From Fimenecus sp045595185 (lineage in GTDB: Bacteria; Bacillota; Clostridia; Oscillospirales; Acutalibacteraceae): 64,000 bases of DNA. Under the pieces are notes generated by a model that saw only the letters and a program-made list of their open reading frames with translations, was not told the origin of the DNA and searched no databases. The translations under genes were made by a program, and so were the position numbers. Below, piece by piece: positions 15,582-24,116 of the stretch; the stretch's first letter is position 1; every line of letters begins with the position of its first letter. Location: positions 1-64,000 of the forward strand of contig JAZNZX010000031.1 in NCBI GenBank assembly GCA_045595185.1, written 5' to 3'.

Positions 15582-16886
15582 TCATTCATCAAAATATGAA
15601 TTTGTACGGTCAATATCAAAAATAAACTGATTCATTTTGTTTCCTTCAGTATCTTTGATAACCAATGTTTGGTTGATTTTATTGATTGCATCGTATATCT
15701 CATCAATATTTTCTGATGCAAACGAAAATCTTCCAAAATGCTGACTCAACGTGCCGATAACTTCTTCAGAAATAGAATCGCCGACATAATAGTACTGTAT
15801 AAAATCACTGACACAGGGCAAAGTTTTCAGTTCTTCCAAGCCTTCTATTGAACCAATTGTACCAACATTTAAAGGCATACCCAACTGGGCAGCAACTTTA
15901 CCACCATATGTTACGGCAAGTTTTTCTTTTTCTTCCTGTGTACACATTTCTCCACCAAGAGCATAACGAATCATCATTTTCATATCATTAATGCCCATAA
16001 GAGGATTTGTAAACTTAAAGAGCATACCACCGCTGAGACGATAACCCATTTCGTGAAAATAGATTTTACCCTTATATGGAAGTGCTTGGAAGAATGCTGT
16101 ACCATTTTTAAGTCCCATTCCTTTAAGCATATTACGAACTGCCATATCCATATTTTCCATATAATAATCTGCATATTTAGACGGTGCACAAGTAAAGTGA
16201 CTGATTAGACTCTTTTTTTCAACAGGGTCAGCCACATATGTATCAATAAGCAGATACGGATATGCTTCACCGTCAGCTAAAATGTATCTTGCACCAAACA
16301 ATTCGCCACCGTTATCAATATATTTTTCAACAACAATTCTTTTGCAGGTAGAATTTTCCATAGCATAACGACAGGCTTCACGAATTGTGCTTTTATCCAT
16401 ACAAACAGAAATCCCGTGTGAACTGTGACCGTCAACAGGCTTTACAATAACAGGGTAATCAACTGCGTCAAGTTCTTCTTCTGTTGAATTTTCGTCAACA
16501 TTATAAAGTTTCGGACAATCAACACCATAATCCATACAATATTGCTTAAACTCGTCTTTGTTAGCACATTTATCCCACAAATCCATAGTTGTATAACAAG
16601 GCAAACCTGTCTTTTCACATAATTTTATAAGATTTCTTATGTTAAATTCACTTGGGCCACAGAAAACACCATCAGCACCACTTGTCTTAATCAGTTCTTC
16701 AAGTCCATCTAAATCAGTTGTGCTGATTGATGCTTGTTCATCTGCTATTTCTTTAGATACTCCATCAGGAAGATAATCGGTAACAATTGTATAAACACCC
16801 ATATCCTTTGCATTTTTCACCAAATCCAAGGTTGCTGTCGTACCACCAAGAACGAGTAATTTTTTGCCTTTTACATCCATTTTCAT
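15582..16886 (-). CDS. ATP-grasp ligase of the sugar cluster
   Basis: A 434-residue ATP-grasp protein. The N-terminal pre-ATP-grasp Rossmann part starts KKLLVLGGTTATLDLV. The ATP-grasp core shows YPVIVKPVDGHSSHGI and VVEKYI, and the late metal-binding strand IYFHEMGYRLSGG (about 285-297). The fold joins a carboxylate to an amine through an acyl-phosphate. Its position among dTDP-amino-sugar genes suggests amino-acylation of a sugar amine, an inference only. A second ATP-grasp gene (19183-20292) lies across the divergent promoter region. The start has AAAAGGGGAT upstream; an ATG two codons later is also possible. Confidence 0.75.
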   Translation of the reverse strand: MKMDVKGKKLLVLGGTTATLDLVKNAKDMGVYTIVTDYLPDGVSKEIADEQASISTTDLDGLEELIKTSGADGVFCGPSEFNIRNLIKLCEKTGLPCYTTMDLWDKCANKDEFKQYCMDYGVDCPKLYNVDENSTEEELDAVDYPVIVKPVDGHSSHGISVCMDKSTIREACRYAMENSTCKRIVVEKYIDNGGELFGARYILADGEAYPYLLIDTYVADPVEKKSLISHFTCAPSKYADYYMENMDMAVRNMLKGMGLKNGTAFFQALPYKGKIYFHEMGYRLSGGMLFKFTNPLMGINDMKMMIRYALGGEMCTQEEKEKLAVTYGGKVAAQLGMPLNVGTIGSIEGLEELKTLPCVSDFIQYYYVGDSISEEVIGTLSQHFGRFSFASENIDEIYDAINKINQTLVIKDTEGNKMNQFIFDIDRTNSYFDE

Positions 16887-16933
16887 TATCCCCTTTTAAA
16901 GCCTTCTTTTTCGAATTCACTTTCTTAATCAAT

Positions 16934-16962
16934 ATTATAACACAACCATTTATTGATAACAA
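16934..16962 (-). promoter_or_regulatory. Promoter of the first ATP-grasp gene
   Basis: Minus-strand -35 TTGTTA (16957-16962), 17-bp spacer, -10 TATAAT (16934-16939). Divergent from the promoter at 17008-17036. Confidence 0.7.
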
Positions 16963-17007
16963 GTAAAAAGTTTTTCGACGAAAGTGTATTTGATAATACA
17001 AATTATG

Positions 17008-17036
17008 TTGCTTTTAGTTTTTTTTCATGTTATAAT
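17008..17036 (+). promoter_or_regulatory. Promoter of the GT2-aminotransferase-ATP-grasp operon
   Basis: -35 TTGCTT (17008-17013), 17-bp spacer, extended -10 TGtTATAAT (17031-17036 for the hexamer). Confidence 0.75.
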
Positions 17037-17074
17037 CCTTAGGTTAAAACAAATTAGTTAAAGAGGCGTTTTTT

Positions 17075-18031
17075 ATGCTTATTTCTGTAGCAATCCCTTG
17101 TTACAAGTCAGAGAAAACAATTGAAAAAGTTGTTGATGAAATTCGTAACGAAATAACAAAAAAGGACGGTTACGACTATCAAATTATTCTTGTCAACGAC
17201 TATCCGTTTGACAACACCTTTTCAGTAATCACAAAACTTTGTGAAAAGGATTCAAAAATTGTTGGCGTTAATCTTTCACGAAATTTTGGACAAGCATCGG
17301 CAAAGCTCGCTGCAATTCCTTTTGTTAAAGGTGATGTTCTTGTATTTATGGATGATGACGGTCAACATCCCGCAGAGGGAATTATTCCTCTTGCAGAAAA
17401 GGTTATGGAAGGTTATGATGTTGTTTATGCTTATTTTAAAAACAAAAAGCATAACACATTCAAACGCATTACAAGTAAAATCAATGCAAAGATTTCCGAA
17501 ATGAACGGTACAAGAGTCAAGGGCGTTCATGTTTCAAGTTTTTATGCAATCAGCCGTTTTGCTGTTGATTCATACGAAAATTATACAAGTCCTTTTCCGT
17601 CAATGATGGGTTATCTTAATACACTTGTCGGCAAGGTAACAGAAATTGAAATGAAACACAGAGCAAGACTTGAAGGACATTCAAACTACACCTTGAAAAA
17701 GTTATTGAAGCTCTGGCTTACAGGATTCACAAACTTTTCCATCGTTCCTTTACATATGATTGCCTTTTTAGGAATTGCAATTGCAATTATAGGCTTTATT
17801 TCAGGACTTGCTGTTGTTATTGCAAAGCTCTTTAACCCTACTATGGCAGCAGGATATGCATCTACAATGTCTGTCCTTTTATTCCTTGGTGGTCTTATCC
17901 TGTTGGCTCTTGGCTTTATCGGTGAATATATCGGTAGAATTTATATGACTCTTAGTAATCTTCAGCAGTATAGAATCAGAACTGTAATCAATAATCCTGA
18001 TAAGGAAGAAAAAAATCAAAATAAGAGATGA
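17075..18031 (+). CDS. Polyprenyl-phosphate glycosyltransferase, family 2 (GtrB/ArnC/DPMS-like)
   Basis: A 318-residue GT2 enzyme. The GT-A domain begins ISVAIPCYKSEKTI, has the metal motif FMDDDGQHP near residue 91, then two C-terminal transmembrane helices (about 228-255 and 268-292). This layout matches GtrB, ArnC and dolichol-phosphate-mannose-type transferases, which load one sugar onto undecaprenyl phosphate at the inner membrane face. It is first in an operon with the dTDP-sugar aminotransferase and an ATP-grasp ligase, so the sugar is probably an aminodeoxyhexose. Ribosome binding site AAAGAGG precedes the ATG. Confidence 0.85.
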   Translation: MLISVAIPCYKSEKTIEKVVDEIRNEITKKDGYDYQIILVNDYPFDNTFSVITKLCEKDSKIVGVNLSRNFGQASAKLAAIPFVKGDVLVFMDDDGQHPAEGIIPLAEKVMEGYDVVYAYFKNKKHNTFKRITSKINAKISEMNGTRVKGVHVSSFYAISRFAVDSYENYTSPFPSMMGYLNTLVGKVTEIEMKHRARLEGHSNYTLKKLLKLWLTGFTNFSIVPLHMIAFLGIAIAIIGFISGLAVVIAKLFNPTMAAGYASTMSVLLFLGGLILLALGFIGEYIGRIYMTLSNLQQYRIRTVINNPDKEEKNQNKR

Positions 18032-18037
18032 AATAAT

Positions 18038-19165
18038 ATGATTAATTTTAATGTTGCTCCATATGTCGGAACAGAACTCAATTACATAAAAGAAGCGATT
18101 GAAAGCACTAAAATCTGTGGTGACGGTCAATTCACAAAAAAATGCCACGCATGGTTTGAGGAACAGACAAAAACCGAAAAGGCACTTCTTACAACCTCTT
18201 GTACTCACGCACTTGAAATGGCTGCAATTCTCTGTGATATTCAGCCTGGTGACGAGGTTATTATGCCTGCTTATACATTCGTTTCTACTGCTGATGCTTT
18301 TGTGGGCAGAGGTGCAAAGATTGTTTTTGTTGACATAAGACCTGACACAATGAATATTGACGAAACATTGATTGAAAACGCAATTACAGAAAAGACAAAG
18401 GCTATTGTTCCTGTTCATTATGCAGGTGTTGGTTGCGAAATGGACACAATTCTTGAAATTGCAAAAAAACACAATCTTAAAGTAGTTGAAGATGCTGCTC
18501 AAGGTGTTATGGCTTTTTATAAAGGTAAGCCTTTGGGTACTTTTGGCAATTTTGGTTGTTACAGTTTCCACGAAACAAAGAATTACAGTATGGGTGAAGG
18601 CGGTGCTTTGCTCATTCGTGATAAGGAAGATATTGAACAAGCTGAAATTGTTCGTGAAAAAGGAACAAACAGAAGTAAATTCTTCCGTGGTCAAATTGAC
18701 AAATACACTTGGGTTGATTTTGGTTCATCATATCTTCCAAGTGATATAAATGCTGCATATTTGTGGGCTCAACTCCAATGTGCAGAAGAAATCAATAACG
18801 ACCGTCTTAATTCATGGAATCAGTATTATGAGCAATTAAAACCACTTGCAGACGCAGGAAAAATTGAACTTCCTTTTATTCCCGAGCACTGTGCTCATAA
18901 CGCTCATATGTTTTATATCAAAGCAAAGGATTTGGAAGAACGCACAAGGCTCATTTCATTCCTTAAAGAAAATGAAATTGGTGCTGCATTCCACTATATT
19001 CCTTTGCATACTGCTCCTGCAGGACAAAAATTCGGCAGATTTGTCGGTGAAGACAAATACACAACAAAAGAAAGTGAACGACTTTTAAGATTACCTATGT
19101 ACTATGGTCTTGAAAGTAACCAGATTAAGTATATCACCGAAAAAGTCACAGAATTTTATAAATAA
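18038..19165 (+). CDS. DegT/DnrJ-family dTDP-4-keto-6-deoxyglucose aminotransferase (WecE-like)
   Basis: A 375-residue PLP enzyme of the sugar aminotransferase family. The opening FNVAPYVGTELNYIKEAI, the SCTHALEMAA phosphate-binding segment, VEDAAQG, and the PLP lysine in SFHETKNYSMGEGGA (K181) match the WecE/RffA group. That group converts dTDP-4-keto-6-deoxyglucose to dTDP-4-amino-4,6-dideoxygalactose. RfbA and RfbB in the same region would supply the substrate. It lies 6 bp after the glycosyltransferase gene. The exact sugar stereochemistry cannot be read from sequence. Confidence 0.85.
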   Translation: MINFNVAPYVGTELNYIKEAIESTKICGDGQFTKKCHAWFEEQTKTEKALLTTSCTHALEMAAILCDIQPGDEVIMPAYTFVSTADAFVGRGAKIVFVDIRPDTMNIDETLIENAITEKTKAIVPVHYAGVGCEMDTILEIAKKHNLKVVEDAAQGVMAFYKGKPLGTFGNFGCYSFHETKNYSMGEGGALLIRDKEDIEQAEIVREKGTNRSKFFRGQIDKYTWVDFGSSYLPSDINAAYLWAQLQCAEEINNDRLNSWNQYYEQLKPLADAGKIELPFIPEHCAHNAHMFYIKAKDLEERTRLISFLKENEIGAAFHYIPLHTAPAGQKFGRFVGEDKYTTKESERLLRLPMYYGLESNQIKYITEKVTEFYK

Positions 19166-19182
19166 TACAAAGGAGTATCCTT

Positions 19183-20292
19183 GTGAAAAAACTTGTAATT
19201 ATCGGAGCAAACGATTTTCAAAATCAGTTGATTTTAAAAGCGAAATCTCTGGGCTATGAAACCCATGTTTTTGCGTGGAAAGATGGCTCTGTCGGTGAAA
19301 AAACAGCAGACTTTTTCTACCCTATAAGCATTATTGAAAAAGAGCAAATATTGGAAGAATGCAGACACATAAAGCCTGACGGGATTTGTTCTATTGCATC
19401 TGACCTTGCAACAATTACAGTAAATTATGTTGCTGAAATGCTTGGACTTCCTTGTAACAGCACAAAATTTACCGAGATACAAACAAACAAATATGCTATG
19501 CGACAAGCTCTGGCTTCAGCAAATATCCCCTGTCCTAAATTTACTATTGCGGATTTAACCACAGATTTTGAAACAGTACTTTCTGAATTTTCTTTTCCGG
19601 TTATTGTTAAACCTACTGACCGTTCAGGTAGCAGAAGTATTATGAAGCTTGAAAGTTTTGACGGTATTGAAGATGCTGTAAAAAACGCTTGTGCCGTTTC
19701 TTTTGAGAAAAAAGCAATTATTGAAGAGTATCTTACAGGCAACGAATATAGTATGGAAACTATCTCACAAGGTGGTCAACATCATTTTCTTGCTGTTACA
19801 AAGAAATTCACAACAGGAGCTCCGAACTTCATTGAAACAGGACACAGACAACCATCAGATTTGTCAGCTGAAATAATTGATTCTGCGAAAAATATGATTT
19901 TTAATGCATTAGATGCGTTACACATTGAAAATAGTGCAGGTCATTCAGAGTTTAGAGTTGATGAAAACGGAAATGTAAAGATAATTGAAATTGGCGCCCG
20001 TATGGGTGGCGACTGTATCGGCTCTGACCTTGTTTATCTTTCAACAAACAATGATTTTGTAAAAATGGTAATTGATGTGGCTTGTGGTAATCACCTTGAC
20101 ATTATTGATACAACAACAAAACATAGAGCAGAAATACATTTTCTCTTTACACAAAAGGATGTTGATGCTTTTAATAATTGGAAACAAGCTCACGAAGACC
20201 ATATATACCGCATTAGTGAATTTGATTATTCCAACATGGGAAATGTTACTGATAGTTCAACGCGAATCGGCTACTACATAACAGTTGAATAA
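19183..20292 (+). CDS. ATP-grasp carboxylate-amine ligase of the sugar cluster
   Basis: A 369-residue ATP-grasp protein with a GTG start behind AAAGGAG. The pre-grasp domain starts KKLVIIGANDFQNQLI, the core has FPVIVKPTDRSGSRSI and IIEEYLTGNEYS, and the catalytic metal site is VKIIEIGARMGGDCIGSDLV (about 270-289). Family members ligate amino acids or other carboxylates to amines. It is only distantly similar to the 15582-16886 protein, so the two may act on different groups of one sugar. It closes the operon, with a terminator directly after. Confidence 0.78.
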   Translation: MKKLVIIGANDFQNQLILKAKSLGYETHVFAWKDGSVGEKTADFFYPISIIEKEQILEECRHIKPDGICSIASDLATITVNYVAEMLGLPCNSTKFTEIQTNKYAMRQALASANIPCPKFTIADLTTDFETVLSEFSFPVIVKPTDRSGSRSIMKLESFDGIEDAVKNACAVSFEKKAIIEEYLTGNEYSMETISQGGQHHFLAVTKKFTTGAPNFIETGHRQPSDLSAEIIDSAKNMIFNALDALHIENSAGHSEFRVDENGNVKIIEIGARMGGDCIGSDLVYLSTNNDFVKMVIDVACGNHLDIIDTTTKHRAEIHFLFTQKDVDAFNNWKQAHEDHIYRISEFDYSNMGNVTDSSTRIGYYITVE

Positions 20293-20294
20293 AT

Positions 20295-20320
20295 AAAAGG
20301 TACTCACACGAGTACCTTTT
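20295..20320. terminator. Bidirectional terminator
   Basis: AAAAGGTACTC and GAGTACCTTTT form an 11-bp stem with T-rich sequence on both strands between convergent genes. Confidence 0.85.
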
Positions 20321-20333
20321 ATTTTTATCGCTT

Positions 20334-21461
20334 TCAGAATTCTATGAACGCATATTTAATTGTTTTTCTCTTGTTTGTATATGTGATGTAAAGGTTGTCA
20401 CCGTCTGCTATAATAGCAGGATATGAATACTCGGCAAAAAGATTTGCACTTTCTTCAAGTGTTACAACATCTTCCCATGTTTCGCCATTATCCTTTGAAA
20501 CAGAAAGAATCAATCGGTTTCTTACCTTCATACCTGCCGGCGTATGCACAAGCCACAGCCAGCCATTATCGGTTGTAACGCAGTCAATACCACTATTGTT
20601 ATTCATTAGGTCTGTCCGGTATGCCTCGCACCATGTATATCCACCGTCTGTTGAGTCAGAACGGTAAATCCAACCTGCTTTTGTACGGAACATTGCGTGG
20701 ATATTACCCTCGCTGTCCTCCCAGAGTGTCGGCTGAATCATACCTACCGTCTTACCTTTACTGTCCTTTGCCACAACAAAATCAGTTCTTGTCCATGTAG
20801 CACCACCGTCTTCGGAAATATCGAAAAATGCTTTCCATTCGCCTTGTTCTGATGATGCAGGTGCAATTATTGTGCCGTTTTTTGTTACAAGTACCTTGTT
20901 TTTAACAGGACCTCTGCCACCGCTTGTATCCCCTGCTACAAGTTCCTGTGGTTCGCTCCATGTTTTACCGTTATCATATGAATCGGTATATTTTGTAACC
21001 CAATTCGGAATTTCCATACCAACCTTATAATAAAGTCTTACATAGCTACCGTAATTAACGAGAACAGGATTCCAATGAGCAACAGGGTCAGATGACGCCA
21101 TCTGTTGCGGTTCACTCCAGCTTTCACCGTCATAAATGCTGTACCATATTCTCACATCGGCATTACCCTCAGCAGTACCTGCAAAAAATGCCGACATAAG
21201 ATTTCCGTCAGGCAGTTTCGCGATTGTTGACGCGTGAGATGATTTAAAATATTCCTTTGCCTTGAAAATCTCGCCTTGTTCCATAGTAATTTCAATATCG
21301 GATTTTTCATTTCTGCTTCCTGTGAAAACGCTGACAAATCTTTCTGCTAAATCAATCACAGAACTGATTCCGCCATTGCCGACACAAGCCGAAACCTCAG
21401 TACCACCGAACATACAAAGGCAAAGTACAATTGCTATTATTTTTTTCATCATATTTTTCAT
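20334..21461 (-). CDS. Secreted BNR-repeat (sialidase-fold) glycosidase-like protein
   Basis: A 375-residue protein with an N-terminal signal peptide (about 1-27, ending near SAC). Four Asp-box motifs (SxDxGxTW) are visible: SYDNGKTWS, SEDGGATWT, STDGGYTWC and SKDNGETWE. These mark the six-bladed sialidase fold (BNR_2 type). The front of the domain reads SSHASTIAKLPDGNLMSAFFAG instead of the RIP motif of true GH33 enzymes, so sialic acid need not be the substrate. It is a single gene, convergent with the sugar operon. Start has AAGGAGT upstream. Confidence 0.72.
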   Translation of the reverse strand: MKNMMKKIIAIVLCLCMFGGTEVSACVGNGGISSVIDLAERFVSVFTGSRNEKSDIEITMEQGEIFKAKEYFKSSHASTIAKLPDGNLMSAFFAGTAEGNADVRIWYSIYDGESWSEPQQMASSDPVAHWNPVLVNYGSYVRLYYKVGMEIPNWVTKYTDSYDNGKTWSEPQELVAGDTSGGRGPVKNKVLVTKNGTIIAPASSEQGEWKAFFDISEDGGATWTRTDFVVAKDSKGKTVGMIQPTLWEDSEGNIHAMFRTKAGWIYRSDSTDGGYTWCEAYRTDLMNNNSGIDCVTTDNGWLWLVHTPAGMKVRNRLILSVSKDNGETWEDVVTLEESANLFAEYSYPAIIADGDNLYITYTNKRKTIKYAFIEF

Positions 21462-21531
21462 AGTAAAACACTCCTTGCTTATATATTAAATCACTTTACA
21501 AAATGTGTCAAGGAAGTAAGTGAAAAAATAA

Positions 21532-21556
21532 AGCCTTGAGAATTAACCCAAGGCCT
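21532..21556 (-). terminator. Terminator of the Cys-rich secreted protein gene
   Basis: AAGCCTTG and CAAGGCcTT pair. Read on the minus strand the hairpin is followed by TTTATTTTTTC. Confidence 0.65.
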
Positions 21557-21576
21557 TGAATTATAGATTTTTGATA

Positions 21577-22935
21577 TTACCAGTGTTCTACACCACATGA
21601 GCAAACACGATTTTCCTGAATTCCGAAAAGCCAGCTAAAAAATCTTACAACTGACCAGATTGTTCCCATAATACCTGATGAATGGCACATATGAGTACAT
21701 GACAATACAGGGTCAACCGCATCACAACCATCAGTCATACAGTTACCGTCTTCGTCAAAGAAATGTTCGGTTTGTTCGATATCATATTTACCGATAGGTT
21801 CGAAATCGTCACATTCTTCACAGTAAGCATAACCTGTACATCCTGCTTCCAAACAAGTCGCGTCAACCTGTGGTACAAAAGTAAGCTTATGAACAACAGT
21901 TTCTGTCTTTGGTGTTTCTTCAGGTGTTGTTGTGTCGCCTTCACCTGTTTCTGTGTTTGTATCGCCTTCACTTATGATTGCAGCACCTGCATCCTCTTCA
22001 GGAGTTGTTGTGTCCTCCTCAGGAGTTGTTAGCTCTTCATCTTCAACAGGTACTTCAACTTCAAATGAATGTGTTGAAATATCTGTGAATGTAAATTTCC
22101 ATTCTTTACCTGCCTGATAATCAGCAAGAGCGATGAAGTAATTCTCACCTGCTTCAAACTGATAAACCAAGTCAAAATCGTAGTTCTCTTCGTTTTCAAC
22201 TACGCTTATATCATCGTGATATGCTACAAGATTACCTTGTGAATCATACACATTACAATATGGGTCAGGGATTTCTTCCGTATATCCTGAGCTGTCAGAC
22301 TGTGCACGGAAAATACCTGTTTCTGCAGGAGCAAACTTAATGAAAACATCTTCACCGTCTTCGCACTCAACATCGGCCTCAAACTTACCGTCTGTCAAGG
22401 TGATAACATCACCGTCAAACTCTTTACCGCAAGGGCAGGAGCCGAACATATTATCTGTTTTTACATGGTTACATTCTACACCGCAAGATGCACATTTGCC
22501 ATCGCTGTAAGCAGCATGTAAGCATTCAAGTGTAATATCCCATACTGTTGCACCTCTGTAGTTACCCATACAGAAGTAATATGTTGTACCTGCTTCAAAA
22601 TAATACTCAAGATAGAAATCACTTGTATCTGAATCAGCATCGTCATTCTTTGCTACATATGCACCGTCAAGGTTTGTGTACAATTCAACATATGGGTCAC
22701 AATCATCATTTTCTCTTGAATCAGAGCTGAGTGCATACCAGCCATCCTTTTCAGGAATAAAACGGATGAACACATACTTTGAATACTGTGTAAGACCAGG
22801 AAGGTTAACAGGTCTTGTTTCGCCTAATGTAATTGTACCGTCAAAATCTGCGTAGTCATCACTTGCAAGTGCAGTTACTGAAACTGCTGACAAAGCCATT
22901 ACCACAGCAAGAACAATTGATAATAATTTTTTCAT
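21577..22935 (-). CDS. Secreted Cys-rich protein with a C-terminal CHxxGI...CxCGVxH module
   Basis: A 452-residue protein. Signal peptide MKKLLSIVLAVVMALSAVSVTALA, then two related beta domains of about 120 residues (each with an EDGDVFIKF- or EKDGWYAL-like strand and a FEAGxxYYF/FIAL strand, like pre-peptidase C-terminal domains). A CxxC/CGxExxH spacer separates them. A Thr/Glu/Pro-rich linker (about 300-350) and a Cys-rich GCTGYAYCEECDD segment follow. The tail has CTHMCHSSGIM, a hydrophobic stretch with FFSWLFG, and CSCGVEHW at the end. The same tail ends the LRR protein at 61529-62674. Start chosen at the ATG behind GGGAG. No enzyme motif is visible. Confidence 0.72.
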   Translation of the reverse strand: MKKLLSIVLAVVMALSAVSVTALASDDYADFDGTITLGETRPVNLPGLTQYSKYVFIRFIPEKDGWYALSSDSRENDDCDPYVELYTNLDGAYVAKNDDADSDTSDFYLEYYFEAGTTYYFCMGNYRGATVWDITLECLHAAYSDGKCASCGVECNHVKTDNMFGSCPCGKEFDGDVITLTDGKFEADVECEDGEDVFIKFAPAETGIFRAQSDSSGYTEEIPDPYCNVYDSQGNLVAYHDDISVVENEENYDFDLVYQFEAGENYFIALADYQAGKEWKFTFTDISTHSFEVEVPVEDEELTTPEEDTTTPEEDAGAAIISEGDTNTETGEGDTTTPEETPKTETVVHKLTFVPQVDATCLEAGCTGYAYCEECDDFEPIGKYDIEQTEHFFDEDGNCMTDGCDAVDPVLSCTHMCHSSGIMGTIWSVVRFFSWLFGIQENRVCSCGVEHW

Positions 22936-23075
22936 GTGTATAACTCCCTTTTCTTTTTTTTTTGAAACTTCGTTCTCAATGTATGATTTTATCATTTAAG
23001 TAAAAATATGTCAATATACACTAATTAAGGATTATGTCTTTTTCGATGACAACAATCATCATTTTTCTGCAAGAA

Positions 23076-23984
23076 TCAATATGTAATGGAATAATCCTTT
23101 ATAAATGTAATCCCTGCACCAACTGTATGAGTGCCGAACATACTTACAACGACCGTCATTTTTAAAGGAGTTGAGTAAACCGCGTGAACCATTCTGCCTG
23201 TTTCCTTGTCAATAGTTGCTGTTACTTCGCAATCGTAATATGTTGCAGAAAATTCCTTAAGGAATGATGGTGCTTTTTCTGCGATTTCGTGAGTTTCAAT
23301 AACATCACAAACTGAACCTACACCTGAACCTGCTTTTGGATTTTTCTCTTCCTTAAGTTTAAAATAAACCACATATTCTTTGCCATTATCCTTATAGTCT
23401 GCCTTTACAACATCACTTGCCTTAAGACAGCTTACATAATCTTGTCCCGGAACAATAAAGTTTTCCTTGATTTCTTCTTTTGTGGCATAAGCAATCGGTT
23501 CGGTATCGTCAGCCATAACTTCGTTTATAAATGTATCTGCTGTTGACTCAAGAACCTTTGGCACTTCCAACTCATTTACATTTCTTTTTTCATAGTTCTT
23601 AACTACCTTTGTTGCTTCTGTCTTCACCTTGTTTGCACACTTGTTGAAACATTCAACAAGCTCTTCTGTTGATGCAAAATCACCTTTTTCACCGTCGTTT
23701 TCATCCGTTGCTTCATCCTTGTCGGAAACAGAAACATCAACATCTGTTGGTTCATCAGCACCACCAACATCCGAAATCGTTGAATCGTCAACATTGGATG
23801 ATGAATCGTTAATTGCAGAATCGTTGTTCACACTTTGTTCCACATTAACCGTTTTGTTATTTTCTTTTGCTTTTTCAGCAAATGTGTATGCTGTTGTCAC
23901 AACTGAAAATGTGATTACAACTGCAAGTAAAACTGCAAGAACAGACACAAAAGTATTTGCAAAATTTCCTGATTTTTTTGACAT
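23076..23984 (-). CDS. Membrane-anchored protein of an unrecognised family, paralogue of the gene at the right edge
   Basis: A 302-residue protein with one N-terminal transmembrane helix (about 14-36), an acidic, Asp/Ser-rich linker (about 45-105), and a C-terminal domain. That domain shares NPKAGSGVGS, TIDKETGRMVH and FIKDYSITY with the protein encoded at 63417-64000 (NPKANADGVGS, TIDKATGNLIA, ITEYKISY). Start set at the ATG with GGGG at 7-nt spacing; an upstream TTG start would add six residues. The function is unknown. The extracytoplasmic domain probably forms a conserved beta fold. Confidence 0.6.
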   Translation of the reverse strand: MSKKSGNFANTFVSVLAVLLAVVITFSVVTTAYTFAEKAKENNKTVNVEQSVNNDSAINDSSSNVDDSTISDVGGADEPTDVDVSVSDKDEATDENDGEKGDFASTEELVECFNKCANKVKTEATKVVKNYEKRNVNELEVPKVLESTADTFINEVMADDTEPIAYATKEEIKENFIVPGQDYVSCLKASDVVKADYKDNGKEYVVYFKLKEEKNPKAGSGVGSVCDVIETHEIAEKAPSFLKEFSATYYDCEVTATIDKETGRMVHAVYSTPLKMTVVVSMFGTHTVGAGITFIKDYSITY

Positions 23985-24082
23985 ATCCATACCCCATTTC
24001 AAAAAATTGACACCATTTCTAACAAACTCATTATATCATAATCAATATGTGATTACAATTATTCAAAATAGCCAACAAAAAA

Positions 24083-24109
24083 CGAGGGAGATTGTTCATA
24101 TCTTCCTCG
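24083..24109 (-). terminator. Terminator of the DUF2804 gene
   Basis: CGAGGgAGAT and ATCTtCCTCG pair. On the minus strand the hairpin ends in CTCGTTTTTTGTTG. Confidence 0.75.
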
Positions 24110-24116
24110 TAGTTTT

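Noticed and set aside
17879..18694. 271-codon open frame on the minus strand opposite the glycosyltransferase and aminotransferase genes
   Set aside because: It runs antisense to two well-supported genes. Its product is Phe/Asn/Thr/Cys-rich without domain pattern, and no ribosome binding site is visible.
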